Assembly (NCBI GenBank): GCA_024760905.1
Contig: CM045733.1
Coordinates: 34,402,501 to 34,466,500 of the forward strand
Source of the DNA: Plotosus lineatus
Taxonomy: Eukaryota > Chordata > Actinopteri > Siluriformes > Plotosidae
Length of the DNA stretch: 64,000 bases
Reading direction: 5' to 3'
Shown here one piece after another: positions 38,698-49,708 of the stretch. Both the position numbers and the translations under genes were made by a program. The notes beneath the pieces were generated by a model. That model did not search any database. It saw only the letters and a list, made by a program, of their open reading frames with translations, and was not told the origin of the DNA. Within the stretch, counting starts at the first letter, position 1. Each line of letters opens with the position of its first letter.

Positions 38698-39139
38698 GCT
38701 ATAATTGTATTCTTTTAAAACCGCAATGCTTTCTCGGCATAGAAGACATACAGCCTTTGATCGGACTTCAGTAAAAAAAGTATTTAGGTGTTCAATCCTT
38801 ATGAAACACCCAGCACTCAATGTCGACTTTTCTTTTCTTTGACATTGCTGCGGATGGCTTCTGTGCAATGTGGCTCGAGCTCCGAAAAATCAACCGACTG
38901 TTTCCACAGACTAATGCGCCGCCCGGTGTTGAAATGCTGCCATTATAAATCAGAGTCAAATGAATGCCATTGAGCAGTCATTCACATCAAACATGAATTG
39001 TGTACCAATCAATCTTCGACCAGCCGGATTAAAAAGAACAACGGACCGGATGTGGGCCGCAGTTTGCCCACCCCTGGTTTACACCCTACATAGTGCACAT
39101 ATAAAGGGAATAAATACTCAAATAGCACGACGCCAATTT

Positions 39140-39209
39140 TAAACAGCCACGTCACCACAACCCAGGAAGTGAGGCATTCTCTCTAGGCTGGGTTGTACCA
39201 GCGCCTGCC
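39140..39209 (+). promoter_or_regulatory. Candidate first non-coding exon and promoter of pgm3
   Basis: The pgm3 start codon lies two bases after a 3' splice site (tttttgtag|CC), so an upstream untranslated exon must exist. This GC-richer stretch carries CCCAGGAAGTGAGG (an ETS-like site) and ends at a strong donor, CCCAA|GTGAGTAT (39210). The placement is a guess from sequence only. Confidence 0.35.
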
Positions 39210-39891
39210 CAAGTGAGTATATAAAAAATCCATTAAGATTTATTATCCCCCTATAGTTATTAAAATGTTATATTAATATTAAATAAAGATGTTGGGTGTG
39301 CTTGTTTTTCTGTATAACCCGAGATGTTGGCTCTTATTCAGAGTGACGTAACATTCTTATACTGTACAGCCGAGCAGTTGAGGGTTCAGGGTCCAATAGT
39401 GGTGATAGGGAATTAAACTTGGCTCACTTTGATGGTACTGTATTTAAATATCCTATTCACATCCCGCCACTCTATACATTTGCAATAAATTTTCCGACTC
39501 AGCTGTGGTCGTGGTGTGACATGTTGTATTTATCATGATGAAATTCCCTCTATGACTATGTTTGTGCAGGTTATAAATACAGTAGATTGCACAAGTCTTG
39601 TGTGACCACGTACTGTACTTTAAATGATTGTTTAATACGAGTACTAAAAAGTATAAAACGATCAGTATATTAAACTATGATGAAAATGTACTTAAACCAC
39701 CAGAAAATAAAATTGCCTTCACAGCAAATATTATTTTTGCCAAGGTGCAGTATTGTATATAACTGTGTACTCATATCAGGTCTAAATCTTGATTAATGTT
39801 TGTACTAGTCAGGGCTGGGATGTGGCCTGACAGGTTAATAATGAAATTTTGCTGCACCTTTTGTCTTTCCAAAGTTGCCACGACTATTACT

Positions 39892-39952
39892 TCCATGCAT
39901 GCATACATGCATGCATACATGCATGCATACATGCATGCATACATACATGCAT
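39892..39952. repeat. 12-bp tandem repeat of ATGC/ATAC units
   Basis: About four and a half copies of the unit catgcatgcata. Each unit contains the self-complementary ATGCAT. Confidence 0.95.
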
Positions 39953-40491
39953 ATGTGTATGAATGTATACAAGTTGAAACTGCTGCATTAAAGTTATTAA
40001 AGCACACATTTCCATAGAATGTCTTTACATGCTGTTCCATTATGATTTACCACAAAATAAACTCCATGAGGGTTGGTGTGATGGAACTCAAGGGACATGC
40101 ACAGAATCCTGACCTAAACCCAGGTTAACCCATTTGGGAACAGCTTGAACCATTGAACTTGAACTTCTTTGTGTTTAGTTTTTCTTCCACAAATTAATTT
40201 CCAACCACTTCTGGCCAAATGAACATCAATCCCCATGGCCACACTTTCTACGTTTTTCTAAAATAGTGGAGGTGCCTATGGTTTCTGAATGAGAGGTTTT
40301 ATAATTGTGTGTGTGTGTAGATACTATTGATCATTATAGTGTAAAAATATGCAAGCTTTGACTGATTTAAAATGTTCGTGGTTGTGAGGAATCTGGAGGC
40401 ATTGTTGATTACTATCAAAAGGAAGGTAGTGGAATGTGCATGGACTAAAAGCGATGAAAGAAAATGACTTGCATTTTTCATTTTTGTAGCC

Positions 40492-43400
40492 ATGGCTCAG
40501 TATGAGGAAGTGTCCAAGAAGTCTGCACTCCATCCTAAACCAAAGGAGCTGACCTTGCATTATGGGACAGCAGGATTCCGCACCACTGCGAATCATTTGG
40601 ACCATGTAATGTTTCGAATGGGCCTTTTGGCTACACTGAGGTCCAAAAAAACCAAGTCTACCATCGGCGTTATGGTCACTGCCTCCCACAATCCTGAGGT
40701 GGGAAGTGTTGCAATAGTAAATATATTGATAATTGTACTCACATTTTCCTGTATATATGTCTCCATCCTTTTCTTGCATTCCTTGTGTTCTCAGGAGGAC
40801 AATGGTGTGAAGCTGATTGACCCAATGGGAGAGATGGTGACTCCAGCTTGGGAATGCTTGGCCACTCAACTAGCTAATGCAGAACAGGAAGATTTGTGCA
40901 CTGTACTGAAGGATATAATTGAAAAAGAATCCATCAACATGAATGAAGCTGCAAGTGTTGCCATTGCTCGAGACACCAGGTATCTTGGTGCATACTTACA
41001 TTGTGTTTCTTCTTCTTCTTATTATTATTATTAATAATAATATTTTAGTAGATTAAGCTTAAGTGTAGATGTGTACAAATTCGCTGGATATCCTTTGTCA
41101 CTCAGGCCAAGCAGTGAGAGCCTGTCACAAGCTGTGTTGGATGGCGTTTCCTGTTTAGAAGGCCATAGTCTAGGTGTGTTTATGGATAAATAAATTTGAC
41201 TTTTCTTTAACCCGAATAATTTTGTCCTTGACAACATTTAGATTGTTGAGACTTTAAATTTGAACTATGTAATATGTTAATCAGTATAATTTTATCCTTT
41301 GTTTGTGTCTGTATGCATTTATTGAAGACTTTGGCCTACTGACCACACCTCAACTGCACTTTATGGTCTTATGTCGCAACACCAATGGTTCCTATGGTAC
41401 TGCTACAACACAAGGATATTATGAGAAACTTTCCAAGGCTTTCACTGAGCTCATTAAGAATGTAAGACTAATTTGTTGACAGAACAGGAATACTGTACAG
41501 TTTGAATGTAATACTTGTGATATATTTATATTTACTATACACTACACAGAAATGGACCAATCTGATCATTTTCTCAATGGCAGAAAATATGTATTTTTAA
41601 TTTGAGAATTTCTCATTTTTGATTGGTGGAAAGCCAAGTCCTTGGTATTGTATCATTGCCATTGTATAAGTCAATTATTTCACTGTTGCCATCAGATAAA
41701 TTGAATAATTGTTGAAATGACTGGAACACACAACAGTGTAACATGACAGTCTACATTGAAAAAAATTTAAATAAATGATAAAACCATTTTAGAATTCAGC
41801 ATTCATATACTGTAATATAAAATTATGATAGGCTCACTTCGAAAGTTAAAATTTCTACTAAATAGAGCAACACTGTCCAAAATTTATACCGTATTTATTA
41901 GACAAAACTTTGAGTATACATGTGAGGTATGGGACGGGTGTTCGATTGAACAAGCCAACAGATTAGAAAAGTTACAGCTTGAAGCTGCGCATATTGTTAC
42001 TGGACTGCCAAGATACGCTTCTTCTCAATCACTATATTTTGAAACAGACTGGGAATTGCTGTCTGAAAGAAGGCGTGTCCGTAAATTAATGTTATTTTAT
42101 AAGATACACAAACGTCTTACTCCAACGTTTCTCTGTGATCTACTACCTCCAGTAGTAGCGAACAGAACGAACTATCCATTAAGAACTAGCCATGATTATA
42201 GTATACCTCGTACACGATTATAATATTCAACACTTTCATTTTTTTCCATCAACAGTTAAATTGTGGAATGATATCCCACGAGGAACCAGCGACAGCAATT
42301 CTGTAGTTTCATTTAGATCAGCGATTTGTCTTAAACCAAAATGTGCACCGGTATATTTTTCATACCGGAAAAGGAAGTTAAATATTTTACACACAAGATT
42401 AAGATATATGTCGAGTTCACTTGATTATGATTTATTTAGAATTAATGTAAAGGATGATGCACGCTGTCAGTGTGGCCACAAGTGTGAGAATGTTTTTCAC
42501 TATTTTCTAGAATGTCCCTTATATAATTTTCAACGTGAACAAATGTTAAAAACTTTGGAGCACATTGTCCATCAAAGAGCACCAATCGATATTAATCTCA
42601 TTTTAAATGACAATGCAGATTACTCTCTTAGAGAAAACCAGAATGTTTTCAAATGTGTACAAATATTTATTTGTAATACTAAACGATTCCTTTAATTCTT
42701 TTGTATATATCCTTCCCTTGTCAGTATTTTGCTGTATATTTTGTAATATAATTACTGCAACTACCTGGAGAGGGCTTTATTAAGTTGGATAACTTGTGCC
42801 CAATCCATTTCATGTTTGAATAAAATGTTTTAATCTAAATATAAAATTATTCTGTATTTGGCAGATGGCAACTCCTGAAGTGAATAATTATTCGCTATCA
42901 TAGTTAGTTTCATTCAATAATTGCTTATTATCTGAAGAGAATGATTCTCGAATCAGAACAAATGACAAATTGTTCTGTGTGATTCTGATTGATTCTGTGT
43001 GATCTGAAGTGATTATGAAATTCTAAGAATTCAACTCTAGGACATCCCAGAAAATACAAAAAAGTCACATTATGGCCATGTTATTAATTGCATTTTGGAG
43101 TAATTTTTAAAAGATGGCATCATGAAATACACATGTGTATTGCAGTGGAGCAGGTGGTGTGCTCACAATCAGGTTTAGAGCTATTTAAGAAACTGATAAT
43201 AATACGGGCACAGAAAAACAGCACTAGAGGATAGCTATTGGAGTAAGTGCAAACAAAATTAAATAAAGTCTAAATTCAGCCTATTTTATCTTGACCAACT
43301 CATGCCATCACATATCTGAACTTATATCGCAGGCCTCAAAATGCACTGATGCCAAAAAGACACTGCTGTTGGATGGAGCTAATGGAATTGGAGCCTTGAA

Positions 43401-46400
43401 GATGAGAGAAATGAAGGGGTTTCTCAAGTCTGAGCTGGAGGTGGAGGTCTGTAATGATGGCAGCAATGGAAGACTTAATTATCAGTGTGGAGCGGACTAT
43501 GTGAAAGTGCAGCAAAAACCTCCCAAAGGTATATGACAGTGTTTCTTCTTCTTTTCCTTTCGGCTTTTCCCTTCAGGGGTCGCCACAGCGAATCATCTGC
43601 CTCCATCTCACCCTATCCTTTGCATCTTCTTCTCTTACACCAACGACCTTCATGTCCTCCTTTACCACATCCATGAATCGTCTCTTTGGTCTTCCTCTAG
43701 GCCTTTTGCCTGGTAGTTCCAGCCTCAGCATCCTATTACCAATATACTCACTATCCCTCCTCTGTACATGTCCAAACCATCTCAATCTAGCCTCTCTGAC
43801 TTTGTCTCCAAAACGTCTTACATGTGCTGTCCCTCTGACGTGCTCATTCCTAATCCTATCCATCCTCGTTACTCCCAAAGAGAACCTCAACATTTTCATC
43901 TCTGCTACCTCCAACTCTGCCTCCTGTCTTTTCCCCAGGGCCACTGTTTCTAACCCATACAGCATCGTTGGCCTCAACACCGCTTTTGTACACTTTTCCT
44001 TTCATTTTTGCCGATACCCTCCTATCACACATCACACCGGACACTTTTCTCCAACCATTCCAACCTGCCTGCACACGCTTCTTGACCTCTTTTCCACACT
44101 CTCCATTGCTCTGGATTGTTGAGCCTAAGTACTTAAAATCCTCCACCTTTCTTATCTCTGCTCCCTGTAATCTCACCGTTCCTCTTTGGTCCTTGGCATT
44201 CATGCACATGTATTCTGTCTTACTGAGGCTAATCTTCATTCCCCTCCTTTCCAGGGCATACCTCCACCTCTCTAGATTTTCCTGCACTTGTTCTCTGCTC
44301 TCACTACAGATTATATGTATATATGTATATTATATGTAGTATATGACAGTGTTTAGTACCGATTAAAGAAATATATGTAGCCTTAACCTAATACTTGGTA
44401 ATATCTTGGAGATAGAAATAGTTTGATTGCATAACAGCATTCCATCTTTTTGGGTCGGAGTTTATTAACATGGCAGGTTTTTTTAACCAACTGTTCCTTG
44501 CAAAAGTGCTGAAAGTCTGTCAAATTCCAAGAGATTTCCCATGTACTGCCCTCTTCCGACTTAGATTCAAGTCTTCCCATCGATTCAGGTCTGGATTACT
44601 TTCAACTTTAGTCTATTAGCAGAGGTTTGGCATTTTTGTGCGAGTTATTTGGTTTGAAGCTGTTTGTGAATAAAGTTTCAGCTCCATATGAACACATACA
44701 GCCAAAACCATGATGCTGCCACCACCGTGTTTCACCATGTATAAAGTGATCTTTTTAGTGATATGTTCTGATGTTTTTGCACCTTTTGGAATTGTAGCCA
44801 AAAAAGTTTTTACACTTCATTCATTTTTATTTTTCCCCTCTAAAAGATTTCAGTTTAATTGTACAGATTACAGTATACATATCATTAAAGGAGATGCTAC
44901 ATAATGTGTATTTTCCTGGTATTGAAATCGTACACATATCAGAAACCTGATCAAATTAAATTAAATGTTGTAGGTTAACACAAGTGAAAACAAAATTCTT
45001 GGAGCCACACTGTGAATTGAATCCACTGTAGTATCTACCTTGGCCCATGCAGCTAGCCTGGCTCCTCCATTATGTCGGTACATTTTGTGTAAGATTGCTT
45101 ACAGTTCCACAAACAAATCAACAGCACCAAAAACAAAACCTCCTTGCCACACATAAAGTAAAATTCAAAGAATTGATATTTTCATGTTAATCTAAACCAG
45201 GGAATATCACTAGTTCAGATAGAATAGGCTGTCCTACCTTTTATGAAGTGTGTGTAATATATTTGGATCGTTCAAGCACTGTAGTATATTCTCAGGGTTT
45301 CGTACTATTCATGAAGGTTTATACATCTCTCTCTCTCTCTGTTTAATTTAACTCTCTGTAGGTATGTGTATGGAGCCAGGTCAGCGCTGCTGCTCCTTTG
45401 ATGGTGATGCGGATCGTATTGTTTACTATTACAAGGACTCCGCTGGATGTTTCCATCTATTAGATGGAGATAAAATTGCTACTCTGATTAGCACATACCT
45501 CAAGGAGCTTTTGACACAGGTAGAAAACACACATGTTTATACATATACTCTGAATGCACTCTCCAGGTTTTTTTCCCCTCAGCTGATTCTAATATTGCTC
45601 ACTGATTTTACAGATCATTTGTTCCTTTTATGAATGAACTAGATGGGGAATTTTACATGTGACAGTTGTATAACTACTGTAGAAGTTCATGACTTGGCAG
45701 TGCTCTTAGTAGCAGAAAAACCCGAAAATATCTACATCTCACTATGATGTGCTCATACGAATGTGCTGTGTTTTTGCATGTACGTATGTTTGTGTAGGCA
45801 GGGCTGAATCTGCAGGTGGCTGTTATTCAAACAGCATATGCCAATGGGAATTCTACACATTACCTGGAACATGTCATGAAGGTTGGAGCTGGTATTCGTA
45901 GTATATTACTATTATAATTGGTGTTAGTATGGTGTAATATATTGTTCTCTTTCACTATACTTGCGAGTACAAAATATTTAATCTCTTTCACTCTAAGGTT
46001 ACAGTGTGCTGTACAAAGACAGGGGTGAAGCATCTCCATCACGCAGCTCAGGACTTTGACATTGGTGTTTATTTTGAAGCCAATGGCCATGGAACAGTAA
46101 GCACAGATTACATAGACTAGAGAAATCTTAATGGAAAAATAAGCAATGCAACAAAACTCACTTTTAAAATGTACTTCCTTCTATATTTAAGGTTCTTTTC
46201 AGTAAAACGGCAGAGGAAAAAATTCAGAAGCTAGCCAAAGACTTGAATGCAAATGATGAGGAGAAACATGCGGCAAAGCTTCTGGAAAGCACTGTGAACC
46301 TCATCAACCAGGTTCAACCACCACATCTTCATCAGCTGTTTATTTTATTATAGATTCAGAATACACCCAAGAACTCAAATGACCACATCTTTTATGTATT

Positions 46401-49068
46401 ATTATTATTATTATTATTATTATATAAATGCTTGAATAGCGCATTATTCATACAAGCATATGCTCAATGCGCATAAGAATATTGCATTGTTCTATCCTTT
46501 TGATGCTGAGCGCCAAGCAGGAAGCAACAACTCCCACATTTTAATGTCTTATGGTATGACGGGGCCGGACTCGAACTCCCGGAGGATAAAGCGGACGCTC
46601 TACCAACTGAGCTAAATCCCCGGTGTATTACTGTTGCATCCACTCTTAGTAGGTCCACTCGATAAATTGATGAGTTAATGCTGATAAGTATTAGCTTTTA
46701 AAAAGACAAATGAATGAAAATTAAACTGGAGTGACTCATGAAATGCAAGGTACCCCCTCCCCCCCATGCAGTGACAACCATTGACAGTAGAGCTTGAACC
46801 CCCAACCTTAGGCTCAGCAATCCCCCCCAAAATAATATAATTTGTAGGGAATTACAAATCTCATTTACCATTATTGATGCCAAAAACTCCTTATCAGTTT
46901 GGCTCTGCTGACTATTATGACTGTCTCTCACTGAATGTATATATAATTTATGAGATGGCTATATAATCTAAATTTAAAGAGTGTTGGACTTGTGGTTCAT
47001 ATTTGTTTCTGGTACAAATATTTATAATGAAATTAATGCTAATATATTCATTTACTTGTCTGATTTCTGCGAAAGGCTACAGGTGACGCCATATCAGATA
47101 TGCTGTTAATCGAAGCAGTGCTGGCTATCAGAGGCATGACAGTTCAAGAATGGGATACCATGTACATGGACCTGCCCAATCGGCAGCTCAAAGTCAAGGT
47201 CTTTTTGTGTCTCTTATCAGCATTTTCTCTTTGGCTTCTTCATCTTCTTAATCCGAGTTCGGGTCGTGGGGGAAGCTGCCTAAGCAATCAGGTCCAGACT
47301 CCCCTCACCCCACCCACTTCCTCCAGCTCTTCTGGGGAGACACTGAGGTGTTCCCAGACTAGCTGAGAGAAATAATCACCTCCGGCGTGTTCTAGGTTGA
47401 CCCCAGGGTCTCTTCCTGATTGGACATGCCCAAAACCCGTTACCAGGGAGGCATTCTAACCAGACACCGAGCCACCTCAACTGGTTCCTCTCAATGCGCA
47501 GTTCTACTCCGAGCTCTCCCCGGATGGCTGAGCTTCTCAACCCATCTCTAATGGTACCTGGCGAAGGAAGCTCATTTCAGCCACTTGTATCCACGATCTT
47601 GTTATTTCGGTCACCACCCAACGCTTGTGGCCATAGGTGATGGTTGGAATATAGATCCACTGTTAAATTGAGAGCCTTGCCTTGCAGCTCAGCTCCCTCT
47701 TCACCTCGACGGACTGGTACAGGCTCCGCTTTATAGCAGAGGCTGCAGCAATCGGCCTGTCGATCTCCTGCTCCATCCTTCCCTCACTCATGAACAAGAC
47801 CCCGAGATATTTGAACTCCTCCACTCGGGGCAGGACCTCATTCCCGACCCGGAGGGAGCATTCCACCATTTTCTGACAGAACCATGACCTCGGACTTGGA
47901 GGTGCTAATTCTCATCCTGGCCACTTTGCACTCAGCAGTGTTGCAGAGGCATGTCAACCAAGGCATTCCTCCAACATCCAGAGCCCTGAGATATTCAAGG
48001 CCGATCTCATCTACCCCCGGAGCCTGAGCACCGAGCAGCTTTTTGACTACATCAGTGACCTCAGCTCCAGTGATGGGCAGACCCCCACCCAAACTTCTAG
48101 GGTCTTCCTCCTCTATGGAGTGCATGCTGGTGGTATTCAGGAGGTCCTCGAAGTATTCCTTCCACCTCCTGACAACATCCTCAGTCGAAGTGAGCAGCTC
48201 CCCACTTCCACTGTAAACAGTATTTGTGGAGAACTGCTCTCCCCCTGAGGCGTCAGATGGTGGTCCAGAACCTTTTTGAGGTCAACTGATAATCGTTCTC
48301 CAGGCCCTCACCAAACTCCTCCCACACTCGAGATTTTGCAAGTGGACAGCTCGGTCTGCAGCATGTTTATGCTGTATTGCCGAGGTGGTAGCCCAAACAT
48401 ATTTGGCTTCATTCCAGCCTTAGAGTGCCCGTTGGTTGGTATTTTCTGTTTTTCCAGGTATGCTCGTCAACAAATAACATTTAAATGTGGAAAAGACCAT
48501 GTATAGAGTTCCTTAAAGATCAGTTTGCATCCTATCAACATGAATGAATTTGCTAATTTTTAAATTGTATACATATTGTTAATTTGTCTTTTATTATTTT
48601 ATTTTTATTAGTCTTGTGATCCCTGTAGGTAAAGATGTTTATCCATAAATTATTTAATTTCTTCCTGAATGCTGATGTATGACCCCGTTTTGTCCACCAC
48701 AGGTAGCAGACAGGCGTGTGATTGAAACAACGGATGCAGAGCGTCGTGCAGTAACACCAGCTGGATTGCAAGATTCTATCGATGCTCTGGTCAAGAAGTA
48801 TAAACAAGCCAGGGCTTTTGTCCGACCCTCTGGAACGGAGGACGTTGTTCGAGTGTATGCTGAAGCTGACACACAGGTACACTTCATATGTACACACCTC
48901 TAATCTCATCATTGCACAATCATCATTTTCTGCTTTGTATCATAAAGGTTTTATAAAACTGTGTGTTCCTGTCTACAGGAAAATGTAGATGCCTTGGCAC
49001 ATCTTGTAAGTCTGGCTGTATATCGACTGGCGGGAGGAGTTGGTGATGAGCCGAAGCCTTTGAAGTGA
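40492..49068 (+). CDS. pgm3: Phosphoacetylglucosamine mutase, complete, 12 coding exons
   Basis: Exons are 40492-40698, 40795-40979, 41106-41173, 41328-41461, 43333-43528, 45362-45519, 45798-45881, 45998-46096, 46192-46311, 47076-47198, 48703-48876 and 48979-49068 (TGA). The total is 1638 nt, giving 545 aa in one frame, close to human PGM3. The enzyme interconverts GlcNAc-6-P and GlcNAc-1-P in cytosolic UDP-GlcNAc synthesis. The catalytic phosphoserine is Ser65 in TASHNPE (residues 63-69). The Mg2+ loop is Asp277, Asp279 and Asp281 in DGDADR. The phosphate-binding loop is RPSGT (499-503). [22 protein letters not shown] and YFEANGHGT are also conserved. Introns carry several retroposons. A polyadenylation signal AATAAA is at 49214. 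The gene converges with the intermediate filament gene. Confidence 0.96.
41822..42845 (+). mobile_element. LINE 3' segment, unusual for fish, in pgm3 intron 4
   Basis: Two overlapping open frames (41825-42223 and 42192-42695) encode the region after a reverse transcriptase. [20 protein letters not shown] and [19 protein letters not shown] come first. Then, after a frame change near 42200, there is a C-terminal cysteine/histidine cluster ([20 protein letters not shown]). No polymerase motifs remain, so the copy is 5'-truncated. The A+T content is high. The style resembles LINE proteins annotated in bivalves and other marine invertebrates; this is recognition, not an alignment. Confidence 0.7.
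43529..43544 (+). repeat. Target-site duplication, left copy, overlapping the exon 5 splice donor
   Basis: gtatatgacagtgttt begins exactly at the GT of the pgm3 exon 5 donor and is repeated at 44339-44354. Confidence 0.95.
43545..44338 (-). mobile_element. RTE-type LINE, 5'-truncated, antisense in pgm3 intron 5
   Basis: The minus strand encodes the C-terminal part of the same ORF as 56214-59331 ([48 protein letters not shown]). There is a frame change near 43975. It is flanked by a 16-bp target duplication. Confidence 0.93.
44339..44354 (+). repeat. Target-site duplication, right copy
   Basis: gtatatgacagtgttt, identical to 43529-43544; it carries a second copy of the donor's intronic sequence. 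Confidence 0.95.
44470..44900 (-). repeat. Unclassified transposon-like repeat in pgm3 intron 5
   Basis: It contains CATGATGCTGCCACCACCGT and TTAGATTCAAGTCTTCCCAT, phrases found in a dispersed fish repeat. No frame is open. Confidence 0.4.
46395..46621 (-). mobile_element. tRNA-derived SINE of a different family, in pgm3 intron 9
   Basis: The minus strand starts with GGGGATTTAGCTCAGTTGGT and AGAGCGTCCGCTTTATCC, followed by GGGAGTTCGAGTCCGGCCCC (A and B boxes well preserved). It then continues into a non-tRNA body and ends in GCGCTATTCAAGCATTTATA followed by (ATA)n. The anticodon arm cannot fold well, so it is a SINE head rather than a tRNA gene. Confidence 0.8.
46735..46830 (-). mobile_element. 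tRNA-derived SINE (family A), short fragment
   Basis: Only the head remains (GCTGAGCCTAAGGTTGGGGG, GTTCAAGCTCTAC) plus the start of the body. Confidence 0.65.
47202..48290 (-). mobile_element. Rex-like RTE LINE, internally deleted, in pgm3 intron 10
   Basis: The minus strand encodes an early reverse-transcriptase segment ([21 protein letters not shown], 48125-47940) that runs straight into a late segment ([32 protein letters not shown], 47870-47670). The polymerase core with its catalytic aspartates is deleted. The remaining 3' region reaches within a few bases of the exon 10 splice donor at 47199. Confidence 0.75.
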
Positions 49069-49213
49069 TGCTGAGATTAAACACTAGATTTTATAAAATA
49101 CAGATTTGCTCTGATTGAACACTACATTTATCCGTTGAACTTTGGACAGTGTTTGTATGGAATGAGGAATGTTGTTGTATAAAAAGGTGTTATTTTTCAC
49201 AAAAAGATCATTA

Positions 49214-49219
49214 AATAAA
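49214..49219 (+). terminator. Candidate polyadenylation signal of pgm3
   Basis: AATAAA, 146 bases after the pgm3 stop codon. Confidence 0.6.
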
Positions 49220-49379
49220 AGAAAGTGGTATGATAATTTCTTCTGATTACTCTTGGTCACAAGAAACAACTTTGTCCAAGTCATGATAAATAATAATACT
49301 ATATTAATAAAATTGATGATGATAAAGGCAACCCAAGAATAATCTTATGATATTCAGGAAAAGATGCTTTGCAGTAATA

Positions 49380-49385
49380 TTTATT
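49380..49385 (-). terminator. Candidate polyadenylation signal of the intermediate filament gene
   Basis: AATAAA on the minus strand, about 325 bases after the stop at 49709. The two convergent genes would end only about 160 bases apart. Confidence 0.5.
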
Positions 49386-49708
49386 TTGTATGCATGTGGC
49401 TGAACAAAACTAGAAGCAACATCAGAGGTTAAAAGCTAGATTACAGGGCATTAGCACTTTAGCAGATGAGCAACATGAGATGGGTTTTATATGGGATATG
49501 AGTGTTACATCTCTAATGCAGTTCTTCTTTCCTTCCAGTTACCAGGTAGAACGTGAATAAGCTTTGTAAAGATCTTGTATCAGAATTGTAAAGAACTAAT
49601 TATATCTAAATGATATCCAGATAATTCTCGTTCCTGGTGGAGGAGAGAAATGAAAAATTGTAGCGAGATATCCTGCTAGGTCATATGGTTTCCTGGCATG
49701 ATGTTGGC

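Larger units (their letters stand above)
30667..39076 (-). mobile_element. hAT transposon (GTF2IRD2/ZBED-like transposase) opened by nested insertions
   Basis: The ends are CTGGGTGGGCAAAC at 30667 and GTTTGCCCACCCCTG at 39062-39076, with TTTAC next to both ends as a decayed target duplication. Transposase pieces on the minus strand follow the correct order. The N-terminus starts at 38845 (MSKKRKVDIEC, then CLLCRESIAVLKEYN). The middle at about 38190-37982 includes HSNVRWFSLGKV. The C-terminal dimerisation part lies at 31230-30838 (LQLELIALQCNMMLKEKF, FYASLSAAKFPN). The coding sequence carries stops and frame changes. A SINE (38385-38697) and an L1/Tx1 LINE (about 31515-37980) interrupt it. 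The smaller relative at 17330-18134 confirms the architecture. Confidence 0.8.

Noticed and set aside
39892..39952. Possible CRISPR-like or regulatory tandem array
   Set aside because: It is a simple 12-bp tandem repeat without spacers in a vertebrate genome.
46558..46621. Possible tRNA gene on the minus strand
   Set aside because: The A and B boxes are good, but the anticodon arm does not pair and the sequence runs straight into a SINE body and tail.
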